NCBI RefSeq assembly: GCF_002099425.1
Contig: NW_018343953.1
Coordinates: 5,654,001-5,718,000, forward strand
Reading direction: 5' to 3'
Length of the DNA stretch: 64,000 bases
Source of the DNA: Phascolarctos cinereus
Taxonomy: Eukaryota > Chordata > Mammalia > Diprotodontia > Phascolarctidae
Part shown: piece by piece, positions 23,515 through 34,112 of the stretch
Position numbering within the stretch: the first letter of the stretch is position 1
Layout: each line of letters opens with the position of its first letter
The notes under the pieces: model-generated
Database searches by the model: none
The model's input: the letters and a program-made list of their open reading frames with translations, nothing else
Told to the model about the DNA's origin: nothing
Made by a program: the position numbers and the translations under genes

Positions 23515-23990
23515 CAGGCAATGTGCTAAGCACTTTACAAATAGTGTAAGAAGGTTATCTCAAAGCGGAAAGCACTAGCAGTGCACTGACCCAGTGTTTT
23601 GAAGGGGAACCTGGGGAAAAGCCTCCTATAGAATTAGAGCTGATTCTTGAGGCAATCCAGGAAGCAGAGGTGACAAGGGAGAGTATTTGAGGGATGTGAA
23701 AGAGATGTACAAAAGGGATGGCATCTAAGGATGAAGTATCATTTGTAAAGAATAGTAAGAGGGCCATCTGGATTGTAAATTATAAAAACACTAAGAAGAT
23801 ATTGAGAAAAAAAGACATATTTGTCAATCAAGAGAGCAATGGTAATTTTGGAGAGAACAAATTCAGGCAAATGATGAGATCAGAATCATTATGACAAGAC
23901 TTGAGAAAAGAATGAGAGGAGAGAAAATGGAGGCACCTAACTCAATGGCTGGCACAAGTAGACACTTAAATGCTTTTTGATTGATTGACC
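23515..23990 (-). mobile_element. L2 LINE fragment, reverse
   Basis: The GTGCTAAGCACTTTACAAAT start, GAGAGTATTTGAGGGATG, GAGAGCAATGGTAATTTTGG and GAGGAGAGAAAATGGAGGCA follow the reverse L2. Two portions are joined by a deletion. Confidence 0.6.
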
Positions 23991-24479
23991 TTTCTTGCGC
24001 TCAGATCATGTGCCCTCAGCAACTTCTCATCCTTTTTATTTGCCTGACTCAAAAATTCATCTCTCACAACCATTTTTTTTTAGGTATTGGTCATTTTAGT
24101 TATTAGTTAAAGGAGTAAATATGTGAGAAGACTCTCCTCCTTTCAAAACTTTTAAACGGGGGATTTCTGAGACTGTTGAAGGCATAGCTCCGGGACAGTG
24201 GCTCCCAAAGGCTATATCTCTGGGTGACCATTAGACCATGCTCCCTATCTCAGTGGAGGTACCTCAGATTGGATTCTTCCATGGCAAATGAGATATCGTT
24301 GAGATTAGAGGGGACACTTTTCCTCTGTGGGCTATAAACTTCCTCTAGAGCAAAGTAGACTGGAAAAATGAAAATTACCTAGTACAATATTGTTGCATCA
24401 TAAGAAAAATAAATACATAGAATAATCCTAATTCTTCTACTAGTAATCTCATTATTAGTCTTCATGCCTCAGGATGTCA

Positions 24480-24865
24480 CCTCTCCAATCCATACTCCAA
24501 AGATCTTTCAAGGGAATGTTCCTAAAGCATGAGTGATCATATCCCTTCTCTGCTGAAAAACCTTCAGGAGTTCTCTGCTACATATTGAATCCTTTGCCTG
24601 TACTTAAAAGCTTCTATTACTAGGCCCCTAAAGACTTTCCAGCCTTGTTTCACATAGCTGTCTTTCATGAATTCTAGGTTCCAATGAATCTTTTTCTCAA
24701 AATTGGTTCTCCAGCACCTATCTTCATACATTCACACAAGAGGTTTCCCATGACTAGAACAAACTATCTCTTACCTTCACCTCTCACAATCTTTTAGCCC
24801 AAAGGCACCTACTCTACCAAGTCTTCCTATTTTCTGCCCAATTATTAATACTCTGTCCCTATTTA
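24480..24865 (+). mobile_element. L2 LINE 3' fragment
   Basis: GAGTGATCATATCCCTTCTC, CCTTCAGGAGTTCTCTGC and GACTAGAACAAACTATCTC lie in L2 order. It is truncated at both ends. Confidence 0.65.
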
Positions 24866-24884
24866 GGAAAGAGAGTAGTAACCT

Positions 24885-25045
24885 TGGGATCCTGAATAAG
24901 TCTGTCACCTGACATATAATTGCTTTCTGAACCTAGGCAAGTCAAGATAACTCTCTAAAGCCCAAAGTGCCCTTTGTAGAAAAAGTTCCTCACCCAAAAC
25001 TCCCTGCACTGTGGAAATCACAAGTCCTGGCCCTATATCATATAT
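24885..25045 (+). mobile_element. MAR-type marsupial SINE fragment
   Basis: GAACCTAGGCAAGTCAAGAT, then AACTCTCTAAAGCCC and TGGAAATCACAAGTCCTGG. This is the body and tail of the same SINE type as 22315-22560. Confidence 0.55.
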
Positions 25046-25164
25046 AAATATAGATACATATCTACTTATCAGATTGTCCTTTCTCCATCTCCTTTGCTGG
25101 ATCCTCATCCAGATAATATCTTCCAAAAGTAGCTTTCTCATAGGGTTTTGTGCTGAACCCTTTT

Positions 25165-25860
25165 CTCTGCTCGCTGCATGCTGATTCTCAAATCTACCTG
25201 TCCTGCCCTAACCTCTCTGCTGACCTCCAGTCTCCCATCTAGATCTATTGTTCAGACATCTCAAGCTGGATGTCCAATAGACAACAAATCAAAAGCTGAA
25301 TTCCTTATCTCTCCACCTCCCCAAAACTTCTTTCAAATGCAATGTTGTCTTTTTGGTGTTCAAAGCCCTTTAAAATCTCACTCGTCTCTCTTTACCTTTC
25401 CATCTTCTTATACCTTAGTTCCCTTTGATCCAGTGAAGCTGGTCTTCTTGTGATTCAAGAAATAAAACACTCTACTTTCCTTTCTAGGCATTTTCTTTGT
25501 CTGTTTCCCATGCCTGGAATACTCTTCTTCTGTATATCTGTCTCCAGGATTTCCAGGCTTCTTTGATGTGAAAACCAAAATTCCATCTTCTACAAGAAAC
25601 TTTTCCCAACTTCTCTTAAGCCTAGTGTCTTCTCTCTGCTAATTCCCTATTTATCCTGCATATAGCTTGTTTGTACATCGTTATTTGCATGTTGTTTCCT
25701 CCATTATATTTTGAGCTCCTTCAGGCAAGAGACTGCCTTTTTCCTCATTTTAAATGAATAATGCTTAGCAGAGTGCCTGGCATATAGTAGATGCTTAATA
25801 AACAAATGAATACGTACATACACATATGTGTATATGTGTATACATACATATATACATATA
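25165..25860 (+). mobile_element. L2 LINE 3' end, beside block B1
   Basis: GATTCTCAAATCTACCTGTC, GACATCTCAAGCTGGATGTC, TTCAAAGCCCTTTAAAATCT, CATGCCTGGAATACTCTTC and GAGTGCCTGGCATATAGTAG give the full order of the L2 3' region, ending TTAATAAACAAATGAATA. A TATG-type microsatellite (25803-25875) continues it. A similar L2 precedes block B2 at 55.6 kb. Confidence 0.78.
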
Positions 25861-25919
25861 TATCCACACACAAATTCTTTATTATATATGTATGCACATA
25901 TACTTATATATGGAGTGTA

Positions 25920-27190
25920 TCCCTCATAGAGTGGAAGCTCCTCAAAGGCAGGGACCAGTTAATGTTTGCTTTGGCATCCCTAATACTTAAAATAGTATCT
26001 GGTACTTGCAAGGCACTAAATAGATTTTTTATTGAAATAAATTAATACAAACAAATATGAGAAGGCATATGAAAAGACAAGAAGGAAAAGAACACAGAAT
26101 CAATGACTGCAACAGAAACAATATCTGAAAACACAGATGAAAATTAGAAGAGAAAGGGACACAGAACCAAATATAGTATTTTGTTATCAGTTAGATTTCC
26201 CCTTTCATAAATGGATGTTTTATTGTCCACAAGGGACAGAAAAAAGGAATTTCCCATGAGAAAAGCAGCTTAGGTCTGACAGCTTAAGAGAAAAGGCCTC
26301 CCAGATAAATATGCTCACTTATTTGAAAGGAGTTCCAAGACAAAAGCACTGATTTAAGTGACTATGATGTTAACTCTGGTATATTGCTGACCATCAGCTC
26401 ACTTATGTATGGCTGTTTTCAGGGTTTCACTTTTTTTTCTACTAGCTGAAAAAATAAAAATCAAAGGAGGATATGGGAATCTTGGGAAAATCACACATTG
26501 TTTGATTATGTTATACTTGATAGTGCTAGAGATTTAGGGGTCATTTAACCTGACTTAGATTTCGGTATGTTTAACTATAATTAGTTTAACCTTAGTTTAT
26601 AGGTCATGAGCCACATAGAGGACCTGATTTGAAGCATTAGAAGTCAAATGAGAGGCCTAAGATACAAAGAATGAGAAAACATCTTCCCTCTAAAGATGGT
26701 GCTAAAGACAGAAGCCTATCAAAGAAAGCCCAGCAGAGATTCTTCCAAAGAGAAGAGCAGCTTCTCTGGACTGAAACTAGGCAAGTTCTGGGGCAAATCT
26801 GAGAGTTGCTTTGATAGGAGAATTCTGGGGCTGCTGAGAGCTCCTTGCAGAATCCTTTTCTGTGAGGAGCCTGAGAAGTTCTTCCTATTGCTCTCTAGTA
26901 TCATCTACAGTGACAAAGCAGACAGAGCACAAGCAAGCCCTGCCACTCACTGATCTACATGCTGTTTTAATTGGGTGAAAGTTCTATAACTTTTGGTTGG
27001 TTATTGGAGAAAGTAGAAACCTACTTTCTTCTGTGAGGTATGATACCATTTTTTCAAGTTTGTGTAGGTATGAGAAGCTCTACAGTTCTTAAGCTTAAGA
27101 GGAATGTTCATTATTGAAATAACTTAAAACTGATTCAGGGCTAAATCAAGGTAGCAGACCTAGAAAGCTGCCTACATCAGGTTTAGCGTT
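25920..27190. other. Mostly unrecognised sequence
   Basis: An L2-terminus scrap at about 25920-26040 (GTGGAAGCTCCTCAAAGGCA), then about 1.1 kb with no family or gene recognised. A plus-strand frame at 26696-26953 is open but has no signal peptide, motif or splice partner. Confidence 0.45.
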
Positions 27191-27207
27191 AGGTTTCACT
27201 AGACTAG

Positions 27208-27416
27208 CAGGGGTGGGGAATTTACTCCCTCAAGGCCACGTGTGGCCTTTTAGGTCCTTGGGTGTTCTAGAGTCTTTTTGACTGAGTCCAAGTTTCACAG
27301 AACAAATCTTTTTATTAAGGAGATTTGTTCTATGAAGTTTGGAGTCAGGCAAAGGGCCACCCTTGAGGACCTAGAGGGCCACATGTGGACTTGAGGCTGC
27401 AGGTTCCCCACTCTTG
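27208..27416. mobile_element. Palindromic hAT-like MITE
   Basis: The ends are near-inverted (CAGGGGTGGGGAA and TTCCCCACTCTTG). The two halves are imperfect inverted copies of each other, meeting at AGAACAAATCTTTTTATTAA followed by GGAGATTTGTTCT. Terminal CAG-like bases suit a non-autonomous hAT transposon. A clean 8-bp target duplication is not visible. Block B2 lacks the element. A fragment of the same family lies near 47930-47965. Confidence 0.65.
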
Positions 27417-27691
27417 TAGTGAGAGTAATGCTCCTCCTTTACTAATGGAGCATAACACTACTTCTGTAGCCAAATTATAAGACAGAAGAGTCTTGCTGTT
27501 GCAGGAGAGTGGAGAACATTAGATAAGGTGTAGGTGATGGATGAAACAGACTGTTCCCTGTGAGAAACCCCTGCATGTGGGCAGTTGAGTCTGCAGACTT
27601 GGGTTTCTCTACTCATGAGCCTTACCACTAATTTTCTGTTTGTGTGTGCCCACTTCCTCTATCCCCACAGACTTTGTATTAGTGGGGATAT

Positions 27692-27932
27692 ATGTTGTTG
27701 TTCAGTCATTTTTCATTCCTTTCTGACTTTTAGTGACCCAATTTGGGGTTCTCTTGGCAAAGATTTTGAGGTGGTTTCCTCTTTCTTTTGTACAGATGAG
27801 GAAATTGAGGTGAACAGAGTTAAGTGACTTGCCCAGGGTCACACAGCTAGTCTGAGGCCAGATTTGAACTCAGGAAGGGGAATCTTCTTGACTCTAGGCC
27901 TGGCATTCTGTCCACTATGGCACCTAGCTGTC
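27692..27932 (-). mobile_element. Longer SINE with CORE body, inserted in block B1
   Basis: The right end reverse-reads a CAGCTAGGTGCCATAG head and the left end has the TTGTTGTTCAGTCATTT tail typical of the longer marsupial SINE type. It is absent from block B2 at the equivalent point (about 57115), so it inserted after the B duplication. Confidence 0.8.
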
Positions 27933-28339
27933 CAAGAGAAGTGTGACCCAGTATTACGGGTAGAGTGTTACTTGATGCTTTAATTCATCCTGATTTTGCT
28001 TTCTTTTGTGGGTTGAAAAAAATGTTTTTGTCTTCTAAAATAAATATTCCATAATCAAGAGTTAATATAGTCAGTGAAGGCTTTGTATAAATGGGAAGGC
28101 TATCAATGGGGAATTAGGAGCTACTTTGGAGATTAATAGGAAATAATCCTTCTCTTTATCCCAGCCCTCACATACATACACTAGTTTATCCCTAGGAGCC
28201 TGAGAATACAGTAGACTCTAGAACCTGTGCTCTTGCCACTGTACCCTTTAAATTTTGGGAATGAGTTTCTGTTCTCAATTGATGGTGCCCTTGACTACCA
28301 TATCTCTCTGCTCAACAAAACAACCTTAGCAAGAAAAAC

Positions 28340-28750
28340 ATTTATGTAACTATTTCAGGTTCCAAAGCACTTCACATGATAACTCCTTGGGTGCTCTCAA
28401 CAATCCTGTTTGGTAGATGCTATTATAAATCCCCATTTTCCAAACCTGGAAACTGAGTCTGAGAGAGGACAAATGAGTTGTCCATTTGTAAATTGTCCAA
28501 GTATAAGTTCTGCTATTAGGAGGCCCACTGGATAAAGCACTGGAGTCAAGAAAATCTGAGTCCAAATGTGGCCTTAGACACTTCCTTTTGCTGTGACTTT
28601 GAGCAGGTCACTTAGATTCTTTCTGCCTCATTTTCCTCAACTGCAAAATGGAGATAATAAAAGTACCTATCACCCAGGATTGTTGTAAGGATAAAATGAG
28701 ATGATATTTATATGATATAAAATGTTTTACAAAACTCAAAGGTCTCTATA
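28340..28750. mobile_element. Two MIR-like SINE remnants
   Basis: About 28350-28480 is a reverse MIR core (CCAAAGCACTTCACATGATA, then CCATTTTCCAAACCTGGAAACTGAG). About 28515-28750 is a plus-strand SINE (GGATAAAGCACTGGAGTCAA, CAGGTCACTTAGATTCTTTC). Confidence 0.6.
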
Positions 28751-28959
28751 AAATTACCTCATACACTTAGTGTCTGAGGCAGGCTTTGAACCCAATTTTT
28801 TCCTAAATCAAAAACACCATCGACATTTCACCATATATCTTTCTCATCCAGCTTGACTTAGAATCAAACTTCAGAGCTGTCAGGATAGGGCCAGGGTAAT
28901 ATTATAAAGCATGTGTGGTTTGTCTTTCAAAACTGTACCATCCCTAGATGTTCCCCATA

Positions 28960-29330
28960 CCCTTATTCTTGCTTCTTGACCACTGCCCTGTAATCTCAAA
29001 TGCCTTTCTTCATTTTCTTCACACACATTATCTCTGGACTTCATGTCTTTTCTTTGACTGTACTTCAAGTTCGAAATTCTCACCTACACTTCCTTTAGGA
29101 TTCCCTCAAGACTTAACTCAAATCTCACTCTCACTCTGCACCTACTGCTATTACATTCCCCTTTGAGAGGACCTTACACTTATACTATATCTTGTATGCA
29201 AATTGTCATTTGCCTATTTTCTCCCCCATTAGAATGAGAGGTCCTTGAGGACAGGGACCATTTTTTTTGGTCTTTATATCTCCTATGCATAGAATAGAAG
29301 CTAATGTATAGTAAACCCTTAGTGACAGTC
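28960..29330 (+). mobile_element. L2 LINE 3' fragment
   Basis: GATTCCCTCAAGACTTAACT, GTCATTTGCCTATTTTCTCC and GAGAGGTCCTTGAGGACAGG are the L2 terminus, diverged. Confidence 0.65.
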
Positions 29331-29524
29331 TATTTCATGTCAGTACACTTAGCACCTTTTTATATGCTCATCCTTATAACACCTTTTGAAGAAATAATTT
29401 CCTTTGCACCTTCAAAATTCATTTAGGAACAAAATCATACCCATTCTCTTCTCTTTTTCTTCTTCCCTTTCTATCCAGTTACCTTCCTTTATTGTTAATG
29501 TTATTATTCCTCCTTTTTTGTGTG

Positions 29525-30190
29525 TGTATTTAGTGAAGTCAAGAAGTATTTATTAAGCACTAACTATGTGCCTAGTACTATTGCTGGGAATGTCAAAATA
29601 GCCAGAGAAAAGTGCCTGTCCTCAAGGAGCTCATAATCTACTGAGAAAGGCAACTATGCTTATAGAAAATAAATACAAGGTAATGTCAGATCATCTCAGA
29701 GGAAGACCCAAATAAGGGGTTTAGGGGTGAGGGGTGGAGGGTAGAGACTGGGAAAAGTGCCTTATAGAAGACAAGATATGAGCTCTGTTTTGAATGAAGA
29801 AATGGGAACCAGGAGGTGGATGTGAAGAGGGAGAGTATTCCAGGCATGAGGTACAAGTGAAAAGTCAGAGACAGGACAGAGAGTTTTGTGTGTGAAGAAC
29901 ATCAAAAAGACCAGTGAATTGTAAAGTATGTAGAGGGTAGTAAATTATAAGAAACATCGAAAAATAGGAAAGATCCAGGCTGTAAAGGGATTTAAAAAGC
30001 AAATAGAGGATTTTATAGTTGACATAAAATTCTGGAGATAGTAGGGAGCCATAAGAATTTGCTACATTTGAGAATGATATGGTTTCTGTATTTTAGACCT
30101 ATGTTTTAGAAAAATCATTTTGGCAGCTGAGTGGAGGATACACTGGAGTGGAGAGAGACATACTTGTGGGTTATTTCCATAATGCGCACA
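29525..30190 (-). mobile_element. L2 LINE 3' end, reverse
   Basis: TATTTATTAAGCACTAACTA, CTCAAGGAGCTCATAATCTA, GAGTATTCCAGGCATGAGGT and TCATTTTGGCAGCTGAGTGG are the reverse L2 order over about 660 bp. Confidence 0.72.
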
Positions 30191-30389
30191 TGGGGTGATA
30201 AGGATCCGGCTCTTTGGTTGGTATAACACTCAGCCTCTAAATTCATTTAGGTAATACTTTTATTTTCAATATGTTGGTATCACCTAATCCTAAATGAGGC
30301 ATCTCTTATCAATTATTACAGAATTCATTGTTTAATAATTCATTTTGTAAGTCATTTCATACTGAAAAGACATCAGGTTGGGTAATGTA

Positions 30390-31150
30390 GAAGTCTTGAA
30401 TATGCCTTCATAAGTTAACACCAAGATATTTTTATGCATTTTGTGGTTAATTTGACAGATTTCTCTCATTTATTCTAGTTTTTATTGGTCTTGTACTGAA
30501 ATGCTCACAGTTAACATTGATTTATTTTATATTTCAGTATTTCACTGAAGTCATTTATAAACTTAATTCACTTCTTCAAGGTTTCCAAGTTAATAAACAT
30601 GTAACCTGCAAAAGCATGACTCCCTATGTCCTTTGCTGATGTTTACGTACGTTAATTATACTATTAGTCTTACTGCTCTAGCTATCACTCCTAGAGCCAT
30701 GTTACATACTATTCAGGAGAGAGAAGACATCCTTGTTATAAGGCTGTACTTAGAGGAAAATCTTCAAATCCTTTGCTGTTACAGAGGAGACCATCTTTAG
30801 TTTGTGATGTATACTTTTTATATTGAAAGTCTATCCATGCTTATGCTTTTAAACATTCATACATACTGAATTTTCACAAAAATATTTTCAGTGTTTATTC
30901 ATAAAACTATATGGTTTTAGCAGTTTTATGATTACTTAAATATTAAAATGTTCAAGATACATTTATTGTTTTCTTAATGTTGAACCATCCCTGAAGCCCT
31001 AATTTAAATCCAACTTGGTCAGGGTGAATAATTTATAAAAAATGTAGCTCTTTTGCCAACTCTTACTGAAAGTTTTTGCTTTGAAATGAATGAATGAGAC
31101 TAGTTTGCAATTCTGTTTGTATACTTTTTCCTACCTGGATTCAACATTAA
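30390..31150 (-). mobile_element. Old L1 ORF2 fragment
   Basis: Reverse-strand copy of the L1 reverse-transcriptase and following region. The plus-strand landmark is TGAACCATCCCTGAAGCC followed by TAAATCCAACTTGGTCAGG. The sequence is AT-rich and strongly diverged, with no frame left. Confidence 0.65.
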
Positions 31151-31589
31151 GCTCTACCTCTTTTCTGCCCTGTTAACTCACTGTGGTATAGAGGTGATGC
31201 TGGATTTTGAAGGCTTTTAAATGGGTTCCAAGTTCTAAAATATCATACGAAGGCACTGAGGCTTTAACTATAGCTCAGTGAGGGATTTTGTGCCTGCTCC
31301 TTTGGATTAGCCAAGTTTAGGATGAAGAGGCTCACTGCTATAGAACTAGCTATCAAGAGGTGAATTTTTTGGTCAGAGCAGTTCATAAAGACTGTATACT
31401 TATGTGTGGAGGGACTATAACTTATCAGTGGAGGAAATACTCACAACAGTGAAATCCTGGATCTGGTTGAAGTGTTGAATAAGATAGTGAGAGGGACTTA
31501 ACCTGGGATTTCATCGGCATAGGCAGCTTCTAGGTGAGGAAATTACTTCTGCTAATACAGGGTAGCATTAATTTGTAACTTAAAGTCAT

Positions 31590-31720
31590 AGAGAGTTATA
31601 GCAGGAGAAAGTTGTAACTCATCCAGAGTTTCACATCCAATATGTGTCAGAGATGGGATTTCAGATTTTCTTAGCTTCATTGTGGATTCTTTATCCACTA
31701 TGTGACACTGACTCTCCTCT
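31590..31720 (-). mobile_element. MIR-like SINE remnant
   Basis: ATATGTGTCAGAGATGGGAT and TTTATCCACTATGTGACACT are the reverse SINE head and core. It lies just 3' of the defensin transcript end. Confidence 0.5.
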
Positions 31721-31739
31721 CTACTAGGGAATATGGATT

Positions 31740-31745
31740 TTTATT
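31740..31745 (-). other. Candidate polyadenylation signal of the beta-defensin gene
   Basis: The first canonical AATAAA downstream of the stop codon on the minus strand is here, about 205 bp past the TAA. No canonical hexamer is seen closer. It is just past a MIR remnant at 31590-31720 in plus coordinates, so the 3' UTR would end near that remnant. Confidence 0.45.
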
Positions 31746-31949
31746 ATGGTTAATGCTAAATATTTTACTTCTTCGAATGAACAAAGATCCAGGAATGATT
31801 TTTGCTTTATCAAGTATGATTTCAAAGTAGGATTTCCTTTGTTGAAATAAGAACACTCAATATTCCATAAATTTCATCTAGTCGTCTACTTTTTTACATT
31901 TACATTCTACAAAGCTTCCCTACACAAGGTTTTTCTTTTTACATTTTCT

Positions 31950-32092
31950 TTAATCTTTTTTTGTGCTTTTACAACACGTCTCTCTCTTTCGAAAGCAGGT
32001 ACCTCTCTTAATTGCAGAAACTTTACATGGGTTTTTGGTACAGTAGCCAGCTGCAAGAAAACATTTAAAAGTATCAAATCCTGGGCCAAACC
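31950..32092 (-). CDS. Beta-defensin exon 2 (mature peptide)
   Basis: A pyrimidine-rich tract ending TTTTCGCAG (AG at 32094-32093) precedes the exon. The frame runs through KCFLAAGYCTKNPC, then IKRGTC and ETCCKS, to TAA at 31952-31950. All six cysteines, the Gly before C2 (AGYC) and the Gly-Thr-Cys before C4 are present. The mature segment has an Ala-Ala in the C1-C2 loop and a Lys/Arg-rich tail. No internal stop or frameshift is seen. Confidence 0.9.
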
Positions 32093-34055
32093 CTGCGAAA
32101 AGAAGAGAAAGACTATTTCAGAATTATTGTTAAGAGTGTCATAGGTGAAGAGATGTTACATTATATTCTGAATCATAATCCAACAGTTTGAGCCCTATAC
32201 ACAGCATTTATTAATTTGTTTTTTTATTAATATTTCAATAAAAGAGGTAGTGCAATATGGTACAATGGAGAGAACCTATTAGTTGGTGATACAAGAACTG
32301 GATTCCAATGCTAACATTCCAACTTTTTAGCTGTTAGACCTTGTGAAAATAAAACATCTCAACTCTTTGAGTCTTAGTTTAATTTTCTAAAAAAAAAATG
32401 ACAAGCATCCTACCTGGACTAAAATAAGTCACAAAAGTGTTGTGAGAATCAAATTGGGATAGGGATTGGATGTTTTCTTTTTTTTTTCCAGTGATATAGC
32501 ACAAGTATTATCATGTCTCTGTCCTACTCAGTAAACTTCCCTGGTTCTATATTACCTCTAAGATCAAAAACAGATTCTACTCTTTGACCTTTAAATCCCC
32601 CCCAACCTGATATGAAGGGATCTTTCTGGCCAAAATACATAATTAGTCCCCTCATTTCCTCAATAATCCAGTCAAATAGCTTTCGCTTTGTTTCTCATAA
32701 TGCAGAACTCCATTTATCATCTATGTCTTTGGACTGGAGGTCAGCATGGTCTGGCATGGACTCCTCCTTCACTTTGACCTCTCAGAAGCCCTAATTTTTC
32801 TTCAAGATTCAGCAAGTGTACCACTATCAACATGTAGCCTGGCCCTTTTAAAAAATTTTATTTTCACATTAGTCATATTGTAAAGAAGAATTAGAACCAA
32901 TGCGAGGAATCATGAAAGAGAAAAAAAGAAAAAACAACATCAATAAAAAAGAGAGGAGATAGCATGCTTCCATCTGCTTTCAGACTCCATAGTTCTTTCT
33001 CTGGTGTGGATATCATTTTGCATCATGAGTTTTTGGAGTTGTCTTAGATTCTTGCATTGCTAAGAAAAATTAAATTTATCAAAGTTAGTCATGGCACAAT
33101 GTGACTTGTTACTGTGTACAATGTTATGGTTCTGCTCACTTCACTCAGCATCAGTTCATATAAGTCTTTCCAGGTTTTTCTGAAGTCTGCCTGCTCATCA
33201 TTTCTTTTTTAAAAAATTAATTAATTTTTAGTTTTCAACATTCATTTACACGAGATTTTGAATTCCAAATTTTCTCCCCGTCTCATCCCTCCTCCCACCC
33301 CAAGATAGCATGCATTCTGAATATCCCTTCCCCTAATCTGCCCTCCCTTCTATCTTTTGCCCCCTTCTCTTATCCTCTTCCTCTTCAATTTTTCTGTAGG
33401 GCAGGATAGATTTCTGTACCCCATTGCCTGTATGTCTTATTTCCTAGTTGCAAGTGAAAACAATTTTTTTAACATTTGTTTTTAAAACTTTGGGTTCTAA
33501 ATTTTCTCCTTCTTCCCTCCCAACCCACCCTCATTGAGAAGGCAAGCAACTCGATACAGGTTATACATGTGTAGTCATGCAAAACACTTCCATGGTAGTC
33601 ATGTTGTGAAAAACTAAGTGTATTTCCCTTAATCCTATCCTGCCCCTCATTTATTCTATTCTCTCTTTTGATCCTGTCCCTCCTTAGAAGTGTTTGCTTC
33701 TGATTCCCCTCTCCCCTCATCTGCCCTCCCCTCTATCATCTTTCTGTTCTCTTGTCCTCTTCCTCCCTATTTTCTTGTAGGATAAGATAGATTTCTATAC
33801 CCAATTGAGTGTGCATGTTATTCCCTCCTTAAGCTAAATCCAATGAGAATAAGATTCACTCATTCCCTCTCATCTTCCCCCATTTCCCCTCAAGTGTAAA
33901 AGCCTTTTCTTGTTCATTTTATGTGAAATAATTTATCACATTCTACCTCTCCTTTTCGCCTTCTCCCAGCATAATCCTCTCTCACCCCTTAATTTTATTC
34001 TCCAGATATCACCCCTTCATCTTCAACTCACCCTGTGCCATCTATCTATCCATCC

Positions 34056-34112
<57 letters not shown>

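Larger units (their letters stand above)
27190..28210. repeat. Duplicated block B, copy 1
   Basis: Matches 56850-57385 in direct orientation once a MITE (27208-27416) and a SINE (27692-27932) are removed. Shared landmarks are AGAGGGTAATGCTCCTGCTTTACT, a polypyrimidine stretch ending CCCACAG, GACCCAGTATTACGGGTA and CAATGGGGAATTAGGAGCTA, followed by ATCCCTAGGAGCCTGAGAAT. Identity is visibly lower than in block A, so it is older. An acceptor-like site is shared, but no common reading frame follows it. Confidence 0.65.
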
